Program-made: the position numbers and the translations under genes
The notes under the pieces: generated by a model
Told to the model about the DNA's origin: nothing
Database searches by the model: none
Seen by the model: the letters and a program-made list of their open reading frames with translations, nothing else
Shown here: piece by piece, positions 28,357-35,970 of the stretch
Layout of the letters: each line of letters starts with the position of its first letter
Numbering within the stretch: the stretch's first letter is position 1
NCBI RefSeq assembly: GCF_004329815.1
Contig: NZ_SJPE01000003.1
Location: forward strand, 62,001-126,000
Direction: 5' to 3'
DNA length: 64,000 bases
DNA from: Flavobacterium silvisoli
Lineage (GTDB): Bacteria > Bacteroidota > Bacteroidia > Flavobacteriales > Flavobacteriaceae

Positions 28357-29292
28357 ATGCTTTTCAAAAAACAAACTCGCTTAATGGGCAATCAGTTTGA
28401 ATTTTCTGTTTTGGCAGAAAAAGAAACGATTGCGGGGGAACTTTTTGAAATTGCCATAGCCGAAATTCAAAGAATCGAAGCATTGCTGACAACCTTTTCG
28501 GAAACCAGTACCACCTTTCACATCAATCAAAATGCCGGAATCCGACCAGTGGAAGTTAGCGACGAAGTATTTCAACTCATCAAACGAAGCCAGTTTATTT
28601 CTAAAATTACACAAGGTGCTTTCGATTTGAGTTATGGCAGCCTTGATAAACGGTTTTGGAATTTTGATTTGAATATGACTTCACTGCCCGATGCGGATAC
28701 CGCAAAAAAATCAGTGGCCTTAATCGATTACCGCAACATCATTTTAGACGAGACCCAACAAACGGTTTTTTTGAAAAACAAAGGCATGCGTATTGGTTTT
28801 GGCGGAATTGGCAAAGGATATGCCGCCGAAATGGCTAAGAAAAAATTACTGGAAAACAATGCCATGAGCGGCATTGTAAATGCTTCGGGTGATTTATCGG
28901 CCTGGGGGTATCAGGAAAACGGAGAACCCTGGACCATAGGCGTCGCCGATCCCAATCAAAGAAAATCCATTTTTTCCGCTTTTAAAATCACCAACAAAGC
29001 CGTAGCGACATCCGGCAATTACGAAAAATTTGTGCTGATTAACAACAGACGCTACTCGCACACCATCGACCCTAAAACGGGGTTTCCGGTATCCGGAATT
29101 AAAAGTGTAACCATCATTGCCGATAATGCCGAAATTGCAGATGCTCTGGCAACTCCGGTCACCGTGATGGGCATCGAGGTGGGTATGGATTTCATCAACC
29201 AGTTAAAAACCATCGGCTGTATTCTTATTGACGATTACGACAAAACGTATTTCTCAAAAAATATCACGATTACTCAAACCCAACACCTATGA
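28357..29292 (+). CDS. apbE: FAD:protein FMN transferase (ApbE family)
   Basis: ApbE moves FMN from FAD to a Thr or Ser of target proteins. The 311-residue protein has FGGIGKGYAAEMAKK, NASGDLSAWG, ATSGNYEKF, YSHTIDPKTGFPVSG and the metal-binding DALATPVTVMG, so it looks active. Unlike most bacterial ApbE proteins it has no signal peptide or lipobox at its N-terminus (MLFKKQTRLMGNQFEF), and the preceding stop leaves no room for one. It overlaps the DUF4266 gene by four bases (ATGA). The target is not evident. Confidence 0.93.
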   Translation: MLFKKQTRLMGNQFEFSVLAEKETIAGELFEIAIAEIQRIEALLTTFSETSTTFHINQNAGIRPVEVSDEVFQLIKRSQFISKITQGAFDLSYGSLDKRFWNFDLNMTSLPDADTAKKSVALIDYRNIILDETQQTVFLKNKGMRIGFGGIGKGYAAEMAKKKLLENNAMSGIVNASGDLSAWGYQENGEPWTIGVADPNQRKSIFSAFKITNKAVATSGNYEKFVLINNRRYSHTIDPKTGFPVSGIKSVTIIADNAEIADALATPVTVMGIEVGMDFINQLKTIGCILIDDYDKTYFSKNITITQTQHL

Positions 29293-29495
29293 AAAAGTTG
29301 CTATTCCTCATCGCTTTAGGCACATGTTTCTCGTGTGAACCTGTCAAAGAGTACCAAAAGGCAAAACTCAATGATGCCGAAATGGTACTGACCGCCAAAA
29401 AAACGGAAAAATTTGAAAACACCTTCCAACTCTACCGAGAAGCGGCTTCAGGAGCCAATGGCGGAAAAACCGGTGGAGGTTGCGGTTGCAATTAA
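29289..29495 (+). CDS. DUF4266 small lipoprotein with Gly-Cys tail
   Basis: The 68-residue precursor has a lipobox ending at Cys16 (TCFSC), so the mature chain is about 52 residues. It carries the DUF4266 pattern VKEYQKAKLNDAEMVL and ends LYREAASGANGGKTGG followed by GCGCN, with Cys65 and Cys67. Function is unknown. Its place between apbE and the DUF3570 barrel gene, with a thioredoxin in the same operon, makes the C-terminal Cys pair a candidate redox, metal or modification site. Confidence 0.85.
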   Translation: MKKLLFLIALGTCFSCEPVKEYQKAKLNDAEMVLTAKKTEKFENTFQLYREAASGANGGKTGGGCGCN

Positions 29496-29506
29496 TTTTT
29501 TAGCAG

Positions 29507-30709
29507 ATGAAAAAGAGAGTCATATCCGTAGCAGTACTGGCATTTCTGTTTTCCGTACAGGGAAAAGCACAAAACGATACCGTCTCTGGAAATTATAAAA
29601 AGCAAAAATTAAAACTCGAGGAAATCAACTTCATTTCGAGCTATTATTCGCAAGACGGGAACAATTCAGCCGTAACGGGCGGGGTTGGCACCGAAAAACT
29701 CACGGATATCGCCACCAATATTGAAGTCATTTTATCCAAGAAAAATCAAAAAAACAATGTTCACGGTTTTGATTTGAGCTTGGGCATCGACAGTTACACG
29801 TCGGCCTCTTCAGACAAAATTGATCCCAGCACCGTTTCCTCTGCTTCTTATCAGGATGTTAGAGTGTATCCGGCGGCCAATTATACGTTTACCAACACCG
29901 AGCAGAAATACGCTCTGAATGCCGGAGTTTCCTTTTCGGCTGAGTTTGATTATACCTCTATCGGAACCAATATTGGTTTTACCAAAACCTCAAAGGACAA
30001 CAATCGCGAATTCTCGGTTAAAGCCATGGCTTTTTTTGACACCTGGAAAGTAATTTTGCCCATCGAACTGAGGAACAACCCTTCTGACGATGAAGCCAAA
30101 CACTTGGATACCAAACCAAGAAATTCATATAACTTAGGATTTACATTATCACAAGTCATCAATAAAAATTTCCAGTTGGCTTTACTGGCTGATTTAGGCT
30201 ATCAAGACGGTTTGTTGGCTACCAAATTTAACCGGGTTTATTTTGAAGATGCCAGCGTTCGGTCGGAAAAACTGCCTTCCAACCGCTTCAAAATTCCGGT
30301 GGGCATCCGAGCCAATTACTACATGACAGATCGGATTATTTTGCGTACGTTTTACCGCTACTATTACGACAACTGGGACATCAGCGCCCACACCTTCAGC
30401 ATTGAACCCAGCATCAAGCTCACGCCTTTTGCTTCGTTGTCCTTGCCGTATCGTTTTTATACGCAAAACGCTGCCAAGTACTTTCGACCGATTTATCAAC
30501 ACGAACTTACCGATTCGTATTATACCAGTGATTACGATTTATCCAAATTTACCAGTAACATGATTGGATTGGGTTATCATCTGACAGATAGCAACAAAGG
30601 GATTTTCAACGTCAAAAGAATTCACAGTTTGGAACTGCGCTATGGCTATTACACGCGAAACAACGGCCTGAGTTCCCATATCATTACGCTGGCCTTGCAA
30701 TTTAAATAA
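29507..30709 (+). CDS. DUF3570 outer-membrane beta-barrel-like protein
   Basis: The 400-residue protein has a signal peptide (MKKRVISVAVLAFLFSVQGKAQ) and then many alternating aromatic/polar strands ending RYGYYTRNNGLSSHIITLALQFK-like with a C-terminal Phe region, as in outer-membrane barrels. NFISSYYSQDGNNSAVTGG and the segment FDLSLGIDSYTSASSDKID match the DUF3570 pattern I remember. Function is unknown. It closes the thioredoxin-apbE-DUF4266-DUF3570 operon, 11 bases after the DUF4266 gene. Confidence 0.85.
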   Translation: MKKRVISVAVLAFLFSVQGKAQNDTVSGNYKKQKLKLEEINFISSYYSQDGNNSAVTGGVGTEKLTDIATNIEVILSKKNQKNNVHGFDLSLGIDSYTSASSDKIDPSTVSSASYQDVRVYPAANYTFTNTEQKYALNAGVSFSAEFDYTSIGTNIGFTKTSKDNNREFSVKAMAFFDTWKVILPIELRNNPSDDEAKHLDTKPRNSYNLGFTLSQVINKNFQLALLADLGYQDGLLATKFNRVYFEDASVRSEKLPSNRFKIPVGIRANYYMTDRIILRTFYRYYYDNWDISAHTFSIEPSIKLTPFASLSLPYRFYTQNAAKYFRPIYQHELTDSYYTSDYDLSKFTSNMIGLGYHLTDSNKGIFNVKRIHSLELRYGYYTRNNGLSSHIITLALQFK

Positions 30710-30761
30710 GGTGTAGCTTTTTGCGTTTTTACTTCGTAACTTAGCCCCTTTACTACACAAG

Positions 30762-32759
30762 ATGAAATTCCAAGTCGTATCCGAATACCAACCTACCGGT
30801 GATCAGCCGCAAGCTATTGAAAAGTTAGTTGCGGGCATCAACAATGGCGAAAAGTACCAAACGCTGCTCGGGGTTACCGGCTCGGGAAAAACATTTACCA
30901 TGGCCAATGTGGTACAAGAAGTCGAGAGACCTACCTTGGTATTGGCACACAACAAAACGCTGGCCGCCCAATTGTATTCGGAATTCAAGCAGTTTTTCCC
31001 TAACAATTCCGTACAGTATTTTGTTTCCTATTACGACTATTATCAGCCCGAGGCCTATATTCCGGTAACGGGGGTTTTCATCGAAAAAGATTTATCCATT
31101 AATGACGAGCTGGAAAAACTCCGCTTAAGTACCACTTCTGCCCTGCTCTCCGGACGGCGGGATGTTTTGGTCGTCGCTTCCGTTTCGTGTTTGTACGGAA
31201 TTGGAAACCCAGTAGAATTTCAGAAAAACGTCATTTCCATAGAAAAAGACCAAATGATTTCGCGCACCAAATTGCTGTACCGTTTGGTACAAAGTTTATA
31301 TTCCCGAACCGAGGCCGATTTTCTTCCGGGTACATTTCGCATCAAAGGCGACACGGTAGAGATTTTTCCGAGCTATGCCGACGAGCCGTTTCGTGTGCAT
31401 TTTTTTGGGGATGAAATTGAGGAAATTGAAGCCTTTGACGCCAAATCGTCTAAAGTTATCGAACGGTATGAAAAACTCAATATTTATCCGGCCAACATGT
31501 TTGTAACCTCTCCCGATGTATTGCAGGCGGCGATTTGGGAAATTCAACAGGATTTGGAAAAACAAGTCCGTTATTTTAAAGAAATCGGCAAACATCTCGA
31601 AGCCAAACGCTTGGAAGAACGCACCAATTTTGATTTGGAAATGATACGCGAATTGGGCTACTGCTCCGGCATTGAAAATTATTCGCGCTATTTGGACCGA
31701 CGCCTTCCGGGCACGCGTCCGTTTTGTTTGTTGGATTATTTCCCGGATGATTATTTGATGATTGTAGACGAGAGTCATGTCACCATTTCGCAAGTACACG
31801 CCATGTATGGCGGTGACCGCAGTCGGAAGGAAAATTTGGTGGAATATGGTTTCCGCTTGCCGGCCGCTATGGACAACCGCCCGCTGAAATTTGAAGAATT
31901 CGAAAGCATGCAAAACCAAGTGGTGTATGTTTCGGCAACACCGGCCGATTACGAATTGCAAAAATCGGAAGGCGTATATGTAGAGCAAGTAATTCGTCCG
32001 ACAGGCTTGTTGGATCCCATTATAGAAGTACGTCCGAGCTTGAATCAAATTGACGATTTAATCGAAGAAATTCAGTTGCGCTGTGAGGCCGATGAGCGGG
32101 TATTGGTAACAACATTAACCAAAAGAATGGCGGAAGAACTGACCAAATATTTGGCCAAAGTTTCCATCCGTTGCCGTTACATTCACTCCGATGTGGATAC
32201 TTTGGAACGTGTGGAAATCATGCAGGATTTGCGCAAAGGATTGTTTGACGTGCTGATTGGAGTCAACCTGCTTCGCGAGGGTTTGGACTTGCCCGAAGTG
32301 TCCTTGGTTGCCATTTTGGATGCCGATAAAGAAGGTTTTTTGCGCAGCCATCGCTCCCTCACACAAACGGTGGGCCGCGCCGCGCGTAACGTGAACGGAA
32401 AAGCCATCATGTATGCGGATAAGATTACAGCCAGTATGCAAAAAACGATAGACGAAACCAATTACCGCCGTGAAAAACAAATGGCATTCAATCTCCTTCA
32501 CGGTATTGAACCCAAAGCGCTCAACAAAAGCCTCAACAACGCCTTGAGCCACAACTCGGTTTCGACGTCTTATTTTGAAGAAAAAATGGCTAAAGCCGCT
32601 GAACCGGAAAGCCAGTATTTATCCAAAGCCGAAATCGAAAAGAAAATCCGCGATACCCGAAAAGCCATGGAAAAAGCAGCCAAAGACTTAGATTTTATGC
32701 AGGCGGCTAAATATCGGGATGAAATTCAGGCGTTGCAAAACAAATTGGCATCAACCTAA
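30762..32759 (+). CDS. uvrB: Excinuclease ABC subunit B
   Basis: UvrB verifies DNA damage and loads UvrC in nucleotide-excision repair. The 665-residue protein has Walker A GVTGSGKT (37-44), the beta-hairpin region YYDYYQPEAYIP, the DESH box (336-339), helicase motifs V-VI (GVNLLREGLDLPEVSL, QTVGRAARN) and a C-terminal UVR domain (about 622-657) that contacts UvrC. The length is normal. Base composition is visibly richer in G+C than in flanking genes. Confidence 0.97.
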   Translation: MKFQVVSEYQPTGDQPQAIEKLVAGINNGEKYQTLLGVTGSGKTFTMANVVQEVERPTLVLAHNKTLAAQLYSEFKQFFPNNSVQYFVSYYDYYQPEAYIPVTGVFIEKDLSINDELEKLRLSTTSALLSGRRDVLVVASVSCLYGIGNPVEFQKNVISIEKDQMISRTKLLYRLVQSLYSRTEADFLPGTFRIKGDTVEIFPSYADEPFRVHFFGDEIEEIEAFDAKSSKVIERYEKLNIYPANMFVTSPDVLQAAIWEIQQDLEKQVRYFKEIGKHLEAKRLEERTNFDLEMIRELGYCSGIENYSRYLDRRLPGTRPFCLLDYFPDDYLMIVDESHVTISQVHAMYGGDRSRKENLVEYGFRLPAAMDNRPLKFEEFESMQNQVVYVSATPADYELQKSEGVYVEQVIRPTGLLDPIIEVRPSLNQIDDLIEEIQLRCEADERVLVTTLTKRMAEELTKYLAKVSIRCRYIHSDVDTLERVEIMQDLRKGLFDVLIGVNLLREGLDLPEVSLVAILDADKEGFLRSHRSLTQTVGRAARNVNGKAIMYADKITASMQKTIDETNYRREKQMAFNLLHGIEPKALNKSLNNALSHNSVSTSYFEEKMAKAAEPESQYLSKAEIEKKIRDTRKAMEKAAKDLDFMQAAKYRDEIQALQNKLAST

Positions 32760-32768
32760 AAAACGATT

Positions 32769-33194
32769 TTGAAAAGTATTTTTGCTCATAAAGATCAGAT
32801 TCCAAACCAAAACCAACTCAAGGACGCTTTGGCAGGCACCTATGAATATTGGCAAACGTTTGTCGCGCATACCCAAAAGCTTTCGCCTAAAGCCACTCAA
32901 ACATGGCATTATTCAGGCGACCTGTATGGGTGGAGTTTCAGAATCAAAGACAATAAAAGAATCCTGATTTATCTTTTGCCCCGAGATCAATTCTTTAAAA
33001 TCGGGATGGTTTTCGGGCCCAATGCTACCCATCAAATCATGACAAGCACCATTAGTGAAACCATCAAAAAAGAACTGCAAGCCGCAAAAGCCCATGCAGA
33101 AGGAAGAGGTATCCGAATCGCCATCACTGAGCCTACTTTTATTCAAGACGTGCTTACACTCATTGACATCAAAATAAACAGCGGCCACAAGTAA
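32769..33194 (+). CDS. DUF3788-family protein
   Basis: The 141-residue cytoplasmic protein has the DUF3788 core: TWHYSGDLYGWSFRIK, RILIYLLPRDQFFKIGMVFG and EGRGIRI. No ATG is available at the front. The TTG at 32769, nine bases after the uvrB stop, gives (M)KSIFAHKDQIPNQ, which matches where this family starts. Function is unknown. It may be co-transcribed with uvrB. Confidence 0.8.
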   Translation: MKSIFAHKDQIPNQNQLKDALAGTYEYWQTFVAHTQKLSPKATQTWHYSGDLYGWSFRIKDNKRILIYLLPRDQFFKIGMVFGPNATHQIMTSTISETIKKELQAAKAHAEGRGIRIAITEPTFIQDVLTLIDIKINSGHK

Positions 33195-33211
33195 AAGCGA
33201 TTTTACCTCTT

Positions 33212-33225
33212 ATCAATCGATTGAT
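33212..33225. promoter_or_regulatory. Perfect 14-bp palindrome upstream of the cytochrome gene
   Basis: ATCAATCGATTGAT is a perfect palindrome lying 130 bases before the cytochrome start. It could be an operator; no regulator is adjacent. Confidence 0.35.
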
Positions 33226-33312
33226 CATTACAGTCGAGCGGCTGCAAAAGTCCCACTTTTTGTATTTTTTCATACAAAATGTAACAAAAGGATGCCTAAA
33301 ACGTCTTGTAGG

Positions 33313-33328
33313 GACTTTTGTTGGGAAA
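33313..33328 (+). repeat. Left arm of a 16-bp inverted repeat flanking the cytochrome gene
   Basis: GACTTTTGTTGGGAAA is the exact reverse complement of 34339-34354. A 10-base part of the extended arm (GGGACTTTTG, 33311-33320) is also matched in inverse by CAAAAGTCCC at 33245-33254. Confidence 0.75.
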
Positions 33329-33354
33329 CCAATTTAAATAATCATCAATCAATC

Positions 33355-34332
33355 ATGAAAAAAACACTAACAATCGTTAAGTACGTTGTAGTCTGTGTAC
33401 TACTGCTTATCGCCGGAATCTTAACCTACGTCAAGACCATGTTGCCCAATGTGAAGGACGCTCCCCAAATGAAAGTATCCATGACACCCGATCGAATTGA
33501 AAGAGGAAAATACCTCGCCAATAACGTGATGGTTTGCATGGACTGTCATTCTTCAAGAGACTGGAGCAAGTTTGCGGGGCCTCCCAAAGCCGGCACCATG
33601 GGAATGGGCGGCGAAGTTTTTGATCAAAACTTGGGGTTTCCCGGAAAATTTATTGCGCCTAACATCACTCCTTTTGCCCTAAATCAATGGACTGACGGTG
33701 AAATTTTCAGAGCCATCACGACCGGAGTGAATAAAGACGGCAAAGCGCTTTTCCCGGTAATGCCGCACATCAGCTATGGAAAATTAGACAAAACCGATAT
33801 CGAAGCAGTAGTCGCTTACCTGAGAATCCTCGCTCCGATAGAACATCAGACAGCGCCTTCATCGCCCGATTTCCCGATGAATTTTATCATCAATACCATT
33901 CCGTCTGAAGCCCAATTCAGTAAAATTCCGGAGGATAAAAATTCAGTCGCCTACGGAAATTATTTGGTAACCGCCGGCGCTTGTTTTGATTGCCATACCA
34001 AACAGGAAAAAGGAAAATTTGTGGGAGAACCTTTTGCCGGAGGATTTGAATTCAAATTACCGGATGGTTCGGTAACCACCTCGGCCAACCTCACGCCGCA
34101 CAGCAGCGGCATCGGAAATTGGACGGAAGCACAATTCATTCAGCGATTCAAAGTTTACACCAATCCGGATTACAAAGCACCTCAGGTAGCACCGGGTGAA
34201 TTTCAAACTCCGATGCCTTGGATGATGTATGCCGGCATGAGCAAAGAAGATTTGGCCGCCATTTACAAATTCCTTCGCACTTTAGAGCCTAAGAAAAATG
34301 AAATCGTCCGATTTAAATCGGCACGCTCCTAA
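33355..34332 (+). CDS. Two-haem cytochrome c, membrane-anchored
   Basis: The start MKKTLTIVKYVVVCVLLLIAG gives an N-terminal TM anchor; an upstream in-frame ATG at 33292 would run through the inverted repeat. The 325-residue protein has two cytochrome c domains with CMDCH (about 60-64) and CFDCH (about 210-214), each followed by a Met-containing segment (ALFPVMPHISYG; TPMPWMMYAGM) as axial ligand. It should carry electrons at the periplasmic face, as in alcohol or sugar dehydrogenase partners. No dehydrogenase gene is adjacent. Exact 16-bp inverted repeats flank it. Confidence 0.9.
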   Translation: MKKTLTIVKYVVVCVLLLIAGILTYVKTMLPNVKDAPQMKVSMTPDRIERGKYLANNVMVCMDCHSSRDWSKFAGPPKAGTMGMGGEVFDQNLGFPGKFIAPNITPFALNQWTDGEIFRAITTGVNKDGKALFPVMPHISYGKLDKTDIEAVVAYLRILAPIEHQTAPSSPDFPMNFIINTIPSEAQFSKIPEDKNSVAYGNYLVTAGACFDCHTKQEKGKFVGEPFAGGFEFKLPDGSVTTSANLTPHSSGIGNWTEAQFIQRFKVYTNPDYKAPQVAPGEFQTPMPWMMYAGMSKEDLAAIYKFLRTLEPKKNEIVRFKSARS

Positions 34333-34338
34333 TTAGAA

Positions 34339-34354
34339 TTTCCCAACAAAAGTC
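34339..34354 (-). repeat. Right arm of the 16-bp inverted repeat flanking the cytochrome gene
   Basis: TTTCCCAACAAAAGTC starts 6 bases after the stop codon and is the exact reverse complement of 33313-33328. It ends just before the terminator hairpin. Confidence 0.75.
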
Positions 34355-34357
34355 AAT

Positions 34358-34386
34358 AAAAAAGCGCCTTTTCAGGCGCTTTTATT
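34358..34386. terminator. Bidirectional terminator between cytochrome gene and hsp20
   Basis: AAAAAAGCGCC / GGCGCTTTT with a 6-base loop and T-rich tails on both strands. Confidence 0.85.
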
Positions 34387-34400
34387 TTATGTTTCAAGGA

Positions 34401-34832
34401 TTATTGTATCGAAATTAAACGTTTTGGTTTTGGTAAGGCTTCCTGCTTTTTAGGCAATGTAACCAACAACACTCCGTTTTCATAATTAGCATTGATGTCT
34501 TCTGTATTTACTGTATCAGGCAAGGTAAAAGCACGACGGAAAGAGGCGTAGCTGAACTCTCTGCGAGTATATCTTCCGGTATCGTCTTTTTGCTCGCTTT
34601 CATTTTTCATTTCAGAAGAAACGGTCAATACATTGTGATCGATTTCAATCGTAAAATCGTCTTTCGACTTACCCGGTGCCGCGAGTTCGAGGCTGTAATG
34701 GGTATCGGTTTCCTTAATATTTACGGCTGGAATATTGGATTGGAAATTTTGTAATCCGCCAAACCAATCCGGTTTCAAAAACTCATCAATAATGGATGGA
34801 AAGTTGCTGTAATTTTTCTTAACTAAGTTCAT
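34401..34832 (-). CDS. Small heat-shock protein (Hsp20/alpha-crystallin)
   Basis: This ATP-independent chaperone holds unfolding proteins in the cytoplasm. The 143-residue protein has the alpha-crystallin domain (LELAAPGKSKDDFTIEID, NGVLLVTLPKK) and the C-terminal I-X-I motif in RLISIQ needed for oligomer formation. The start MNLVKKNYSNFPS is typical for the flavobacterial members. A sigma-54-like -24/-12 element lies upstream. Confidence 0.95.
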   Translation of the reverse strand: MNLVKKNYSNFPSIIDEFLKPDWFGGLQNFQSNIPAVNIKETDTHYSLELAAPGKSKDDFTIEIDHNVLTVSSEMKNESEQKDDTGRYTRREFSYASFRRAFTLPDTVNTEDINANYENGVLLVTLPKKQEALPKPKRLISIQ

Positions 34833-34880
34833 GGTTGTAGAATTTAATGTTAAACTTCATTTTGATTACAACCCCAAATA

Positions 34881-34897
34881 AACAAAAGCCATACCAA
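34881..34897 (-). promoter_or_regulatory. Sigma-54-like -24/-12 element before hsp20
   Basis: Read on the minus strand, TTGGTATG, 4 bases, TTGTT resembles the -24/-12 pattern TTGGYAYR-N4-TTGCW with one mismatch (T for C at -12). The expected start point is about 40 bases before the hsp20 ATG. No standard TAnnTTTG box is found there. Confidence 0.35.
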
Positions 34898-34982
34898 GAC
34901 CCATTTGAAGTCATTTTGACCACAATTCTCGGGTAAAAAATGAAAAAATGACGGATTTAAGAATTCTTTAACTGACTAAATA

Positions 34983-35384
34983 TCAGTTTAATTGTTCCTG
35001 AAACACCTCTAATAAAAACTCCGGCGAGACCATTTTGGTTGGTGAGCTTTCCATGGCTTTGAGCACGCGTTTGATGGCGTGAGGATTGAGCCCCATGTTA
35101 ATCCCGATTTCGTGTATTTTATTGTGTTCACGTTCGTGCAACACTCCGTCACAGTGCATCAACAAGGCCAAACGGTAAAATTGCTGTATGCGTTCGAATT
35201 CGGATTTGATGACTGTTGGATAATTTTCCTGATGGAATAAGGCGTTAAAATCTTCCCTTTTCACCTGAAGTTCTTGGGCAATCATTGACAGAAAAATATA
35301 TTCTCTCTCGTGTAATCTTCCGTCAATTACAGAAAAAGCAATCATTTCGGTCAGCAAGGCTAATTTATCTTCGTATGTATCCAT
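34983..35384 (-). CDS. TerB-like protein
   Basis: The 133-residue helical protein has two copies of the acidic TerB-type motif: FSVIDGRLHEREYIFLSMIA and MHCDGVLHEREHNKIHEIG. In TerB these regions bind divalent metal. The name tellurite resistance is historical and should not be taken as its role here. It is cytoplasmic and stands alone. Confidence 0.75.
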   Translation of the reverse strand: MDTYEDKLALLTEMIAFSVIDGRLHEREYIFLSMIAQELQVKREDFNALFHQENYPTVIKSEFERIQQFYRLALLMHCDGVLHEREHNKIHEIGINMGLNPHAIKRVLKAMESSPTKMVSPEFLLEVFQEQLN

Positions 35385-35493
35385 CTGTCGAACTATTATT
35401 TTTAGCTAAAATATAATTTTTTGTGAAATTGCAAGCTATTATTATTTTGAAATCATTTTTGATTTATTTTTACCGAGTTAATCATTTAGACTT

Positions 35494-35967
35494 ATGAAGA
35501 CCTTGCAATTTTTATTTTTCTGTGTCCTCCTTTCAACTGCTGTAGCCACTGCTCAGTATGGCAACAATTATGGTTATGGAAACCGATACAACAGCATGTC
35601 AAACATGCCTCAAAAAGAATCAAAGCCAACACCGGCCGAAATTGAAAAAAGCAGAGAAGAACGGGTCACTGCCGCTATGGAAAGATTAAAAGGCGAGTTA
35701 AATCTTGATGAACTGCAATACATTGCCATTAAAAATGACATTTCATCCAGTTTCAAAAACATGGAAATTGTGATGAAAATTGAAAACTCTGATGAGGATA
35801 AACAAAAAGAACTTATTGCTATTCAGGAAAAAACAGAAAAAAACATTAAGAGTTACCTCAATCCGACACAAAGAGAAAAATACGAAAAAATGAAAGAGGA
35901 TAAAGCCGTGGGAAAAAAGGAATCGAAAAAAAAGCGAAAAGAAAAATCTGAAACCACTGAGCAATAA
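35494..35967 (+). CDS. Secreted charged helical protein of unknown function
   Basis: The 157-residue protein has a signal peptide (MKTLQFLFFCVLLSTAVATAQ), a Tyr/Asn/Gly-rich segment (YGNNYGYGNRYNS), a helical core with LNLDELQYIAIKND and LNPTQREKYEKMKED, and a very Lys-rich tail. The repeated L(N/D)xxQ motifs recall periplasmic Spy/LTXXQ proteins, but this is only a resemblance. It is followed after 3 bases by the frameshifted esterase gene. Confidence 0.7.
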   Translation: MKTLQFLFFCVLLSTAVATAQYGNNYGYGNRYNSMSNMPQKESKPTPAEIEKSREERVTAAMERLKGELNLDELQYIAIKNDISSSFKNMEIVMKIENSDEDKQKELIAIQEKTEKNIKSYLNPTQREKYEKMKEDKAVGKKESKKKRKEKSETTEQ

Positions 35968-35970
35968 TTG

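Noticed and set aside
29289..29495. Flavinylation site in the DUF4266 protein (SGAN resembling the SGAT-type ApbE target)
   Set aside because: The acceptor position is Asn, not Thr or Ser, and the upstream Asp/Ser pattern is missing. ApbE may have another target.
31296..32048. A 250-codon open frame antisense to uvrB
   Set aside because: It lies wholly within uvrB, has no recognisable domain or start context, and long antisense frames are common in the more G+C-rich genes of this window.
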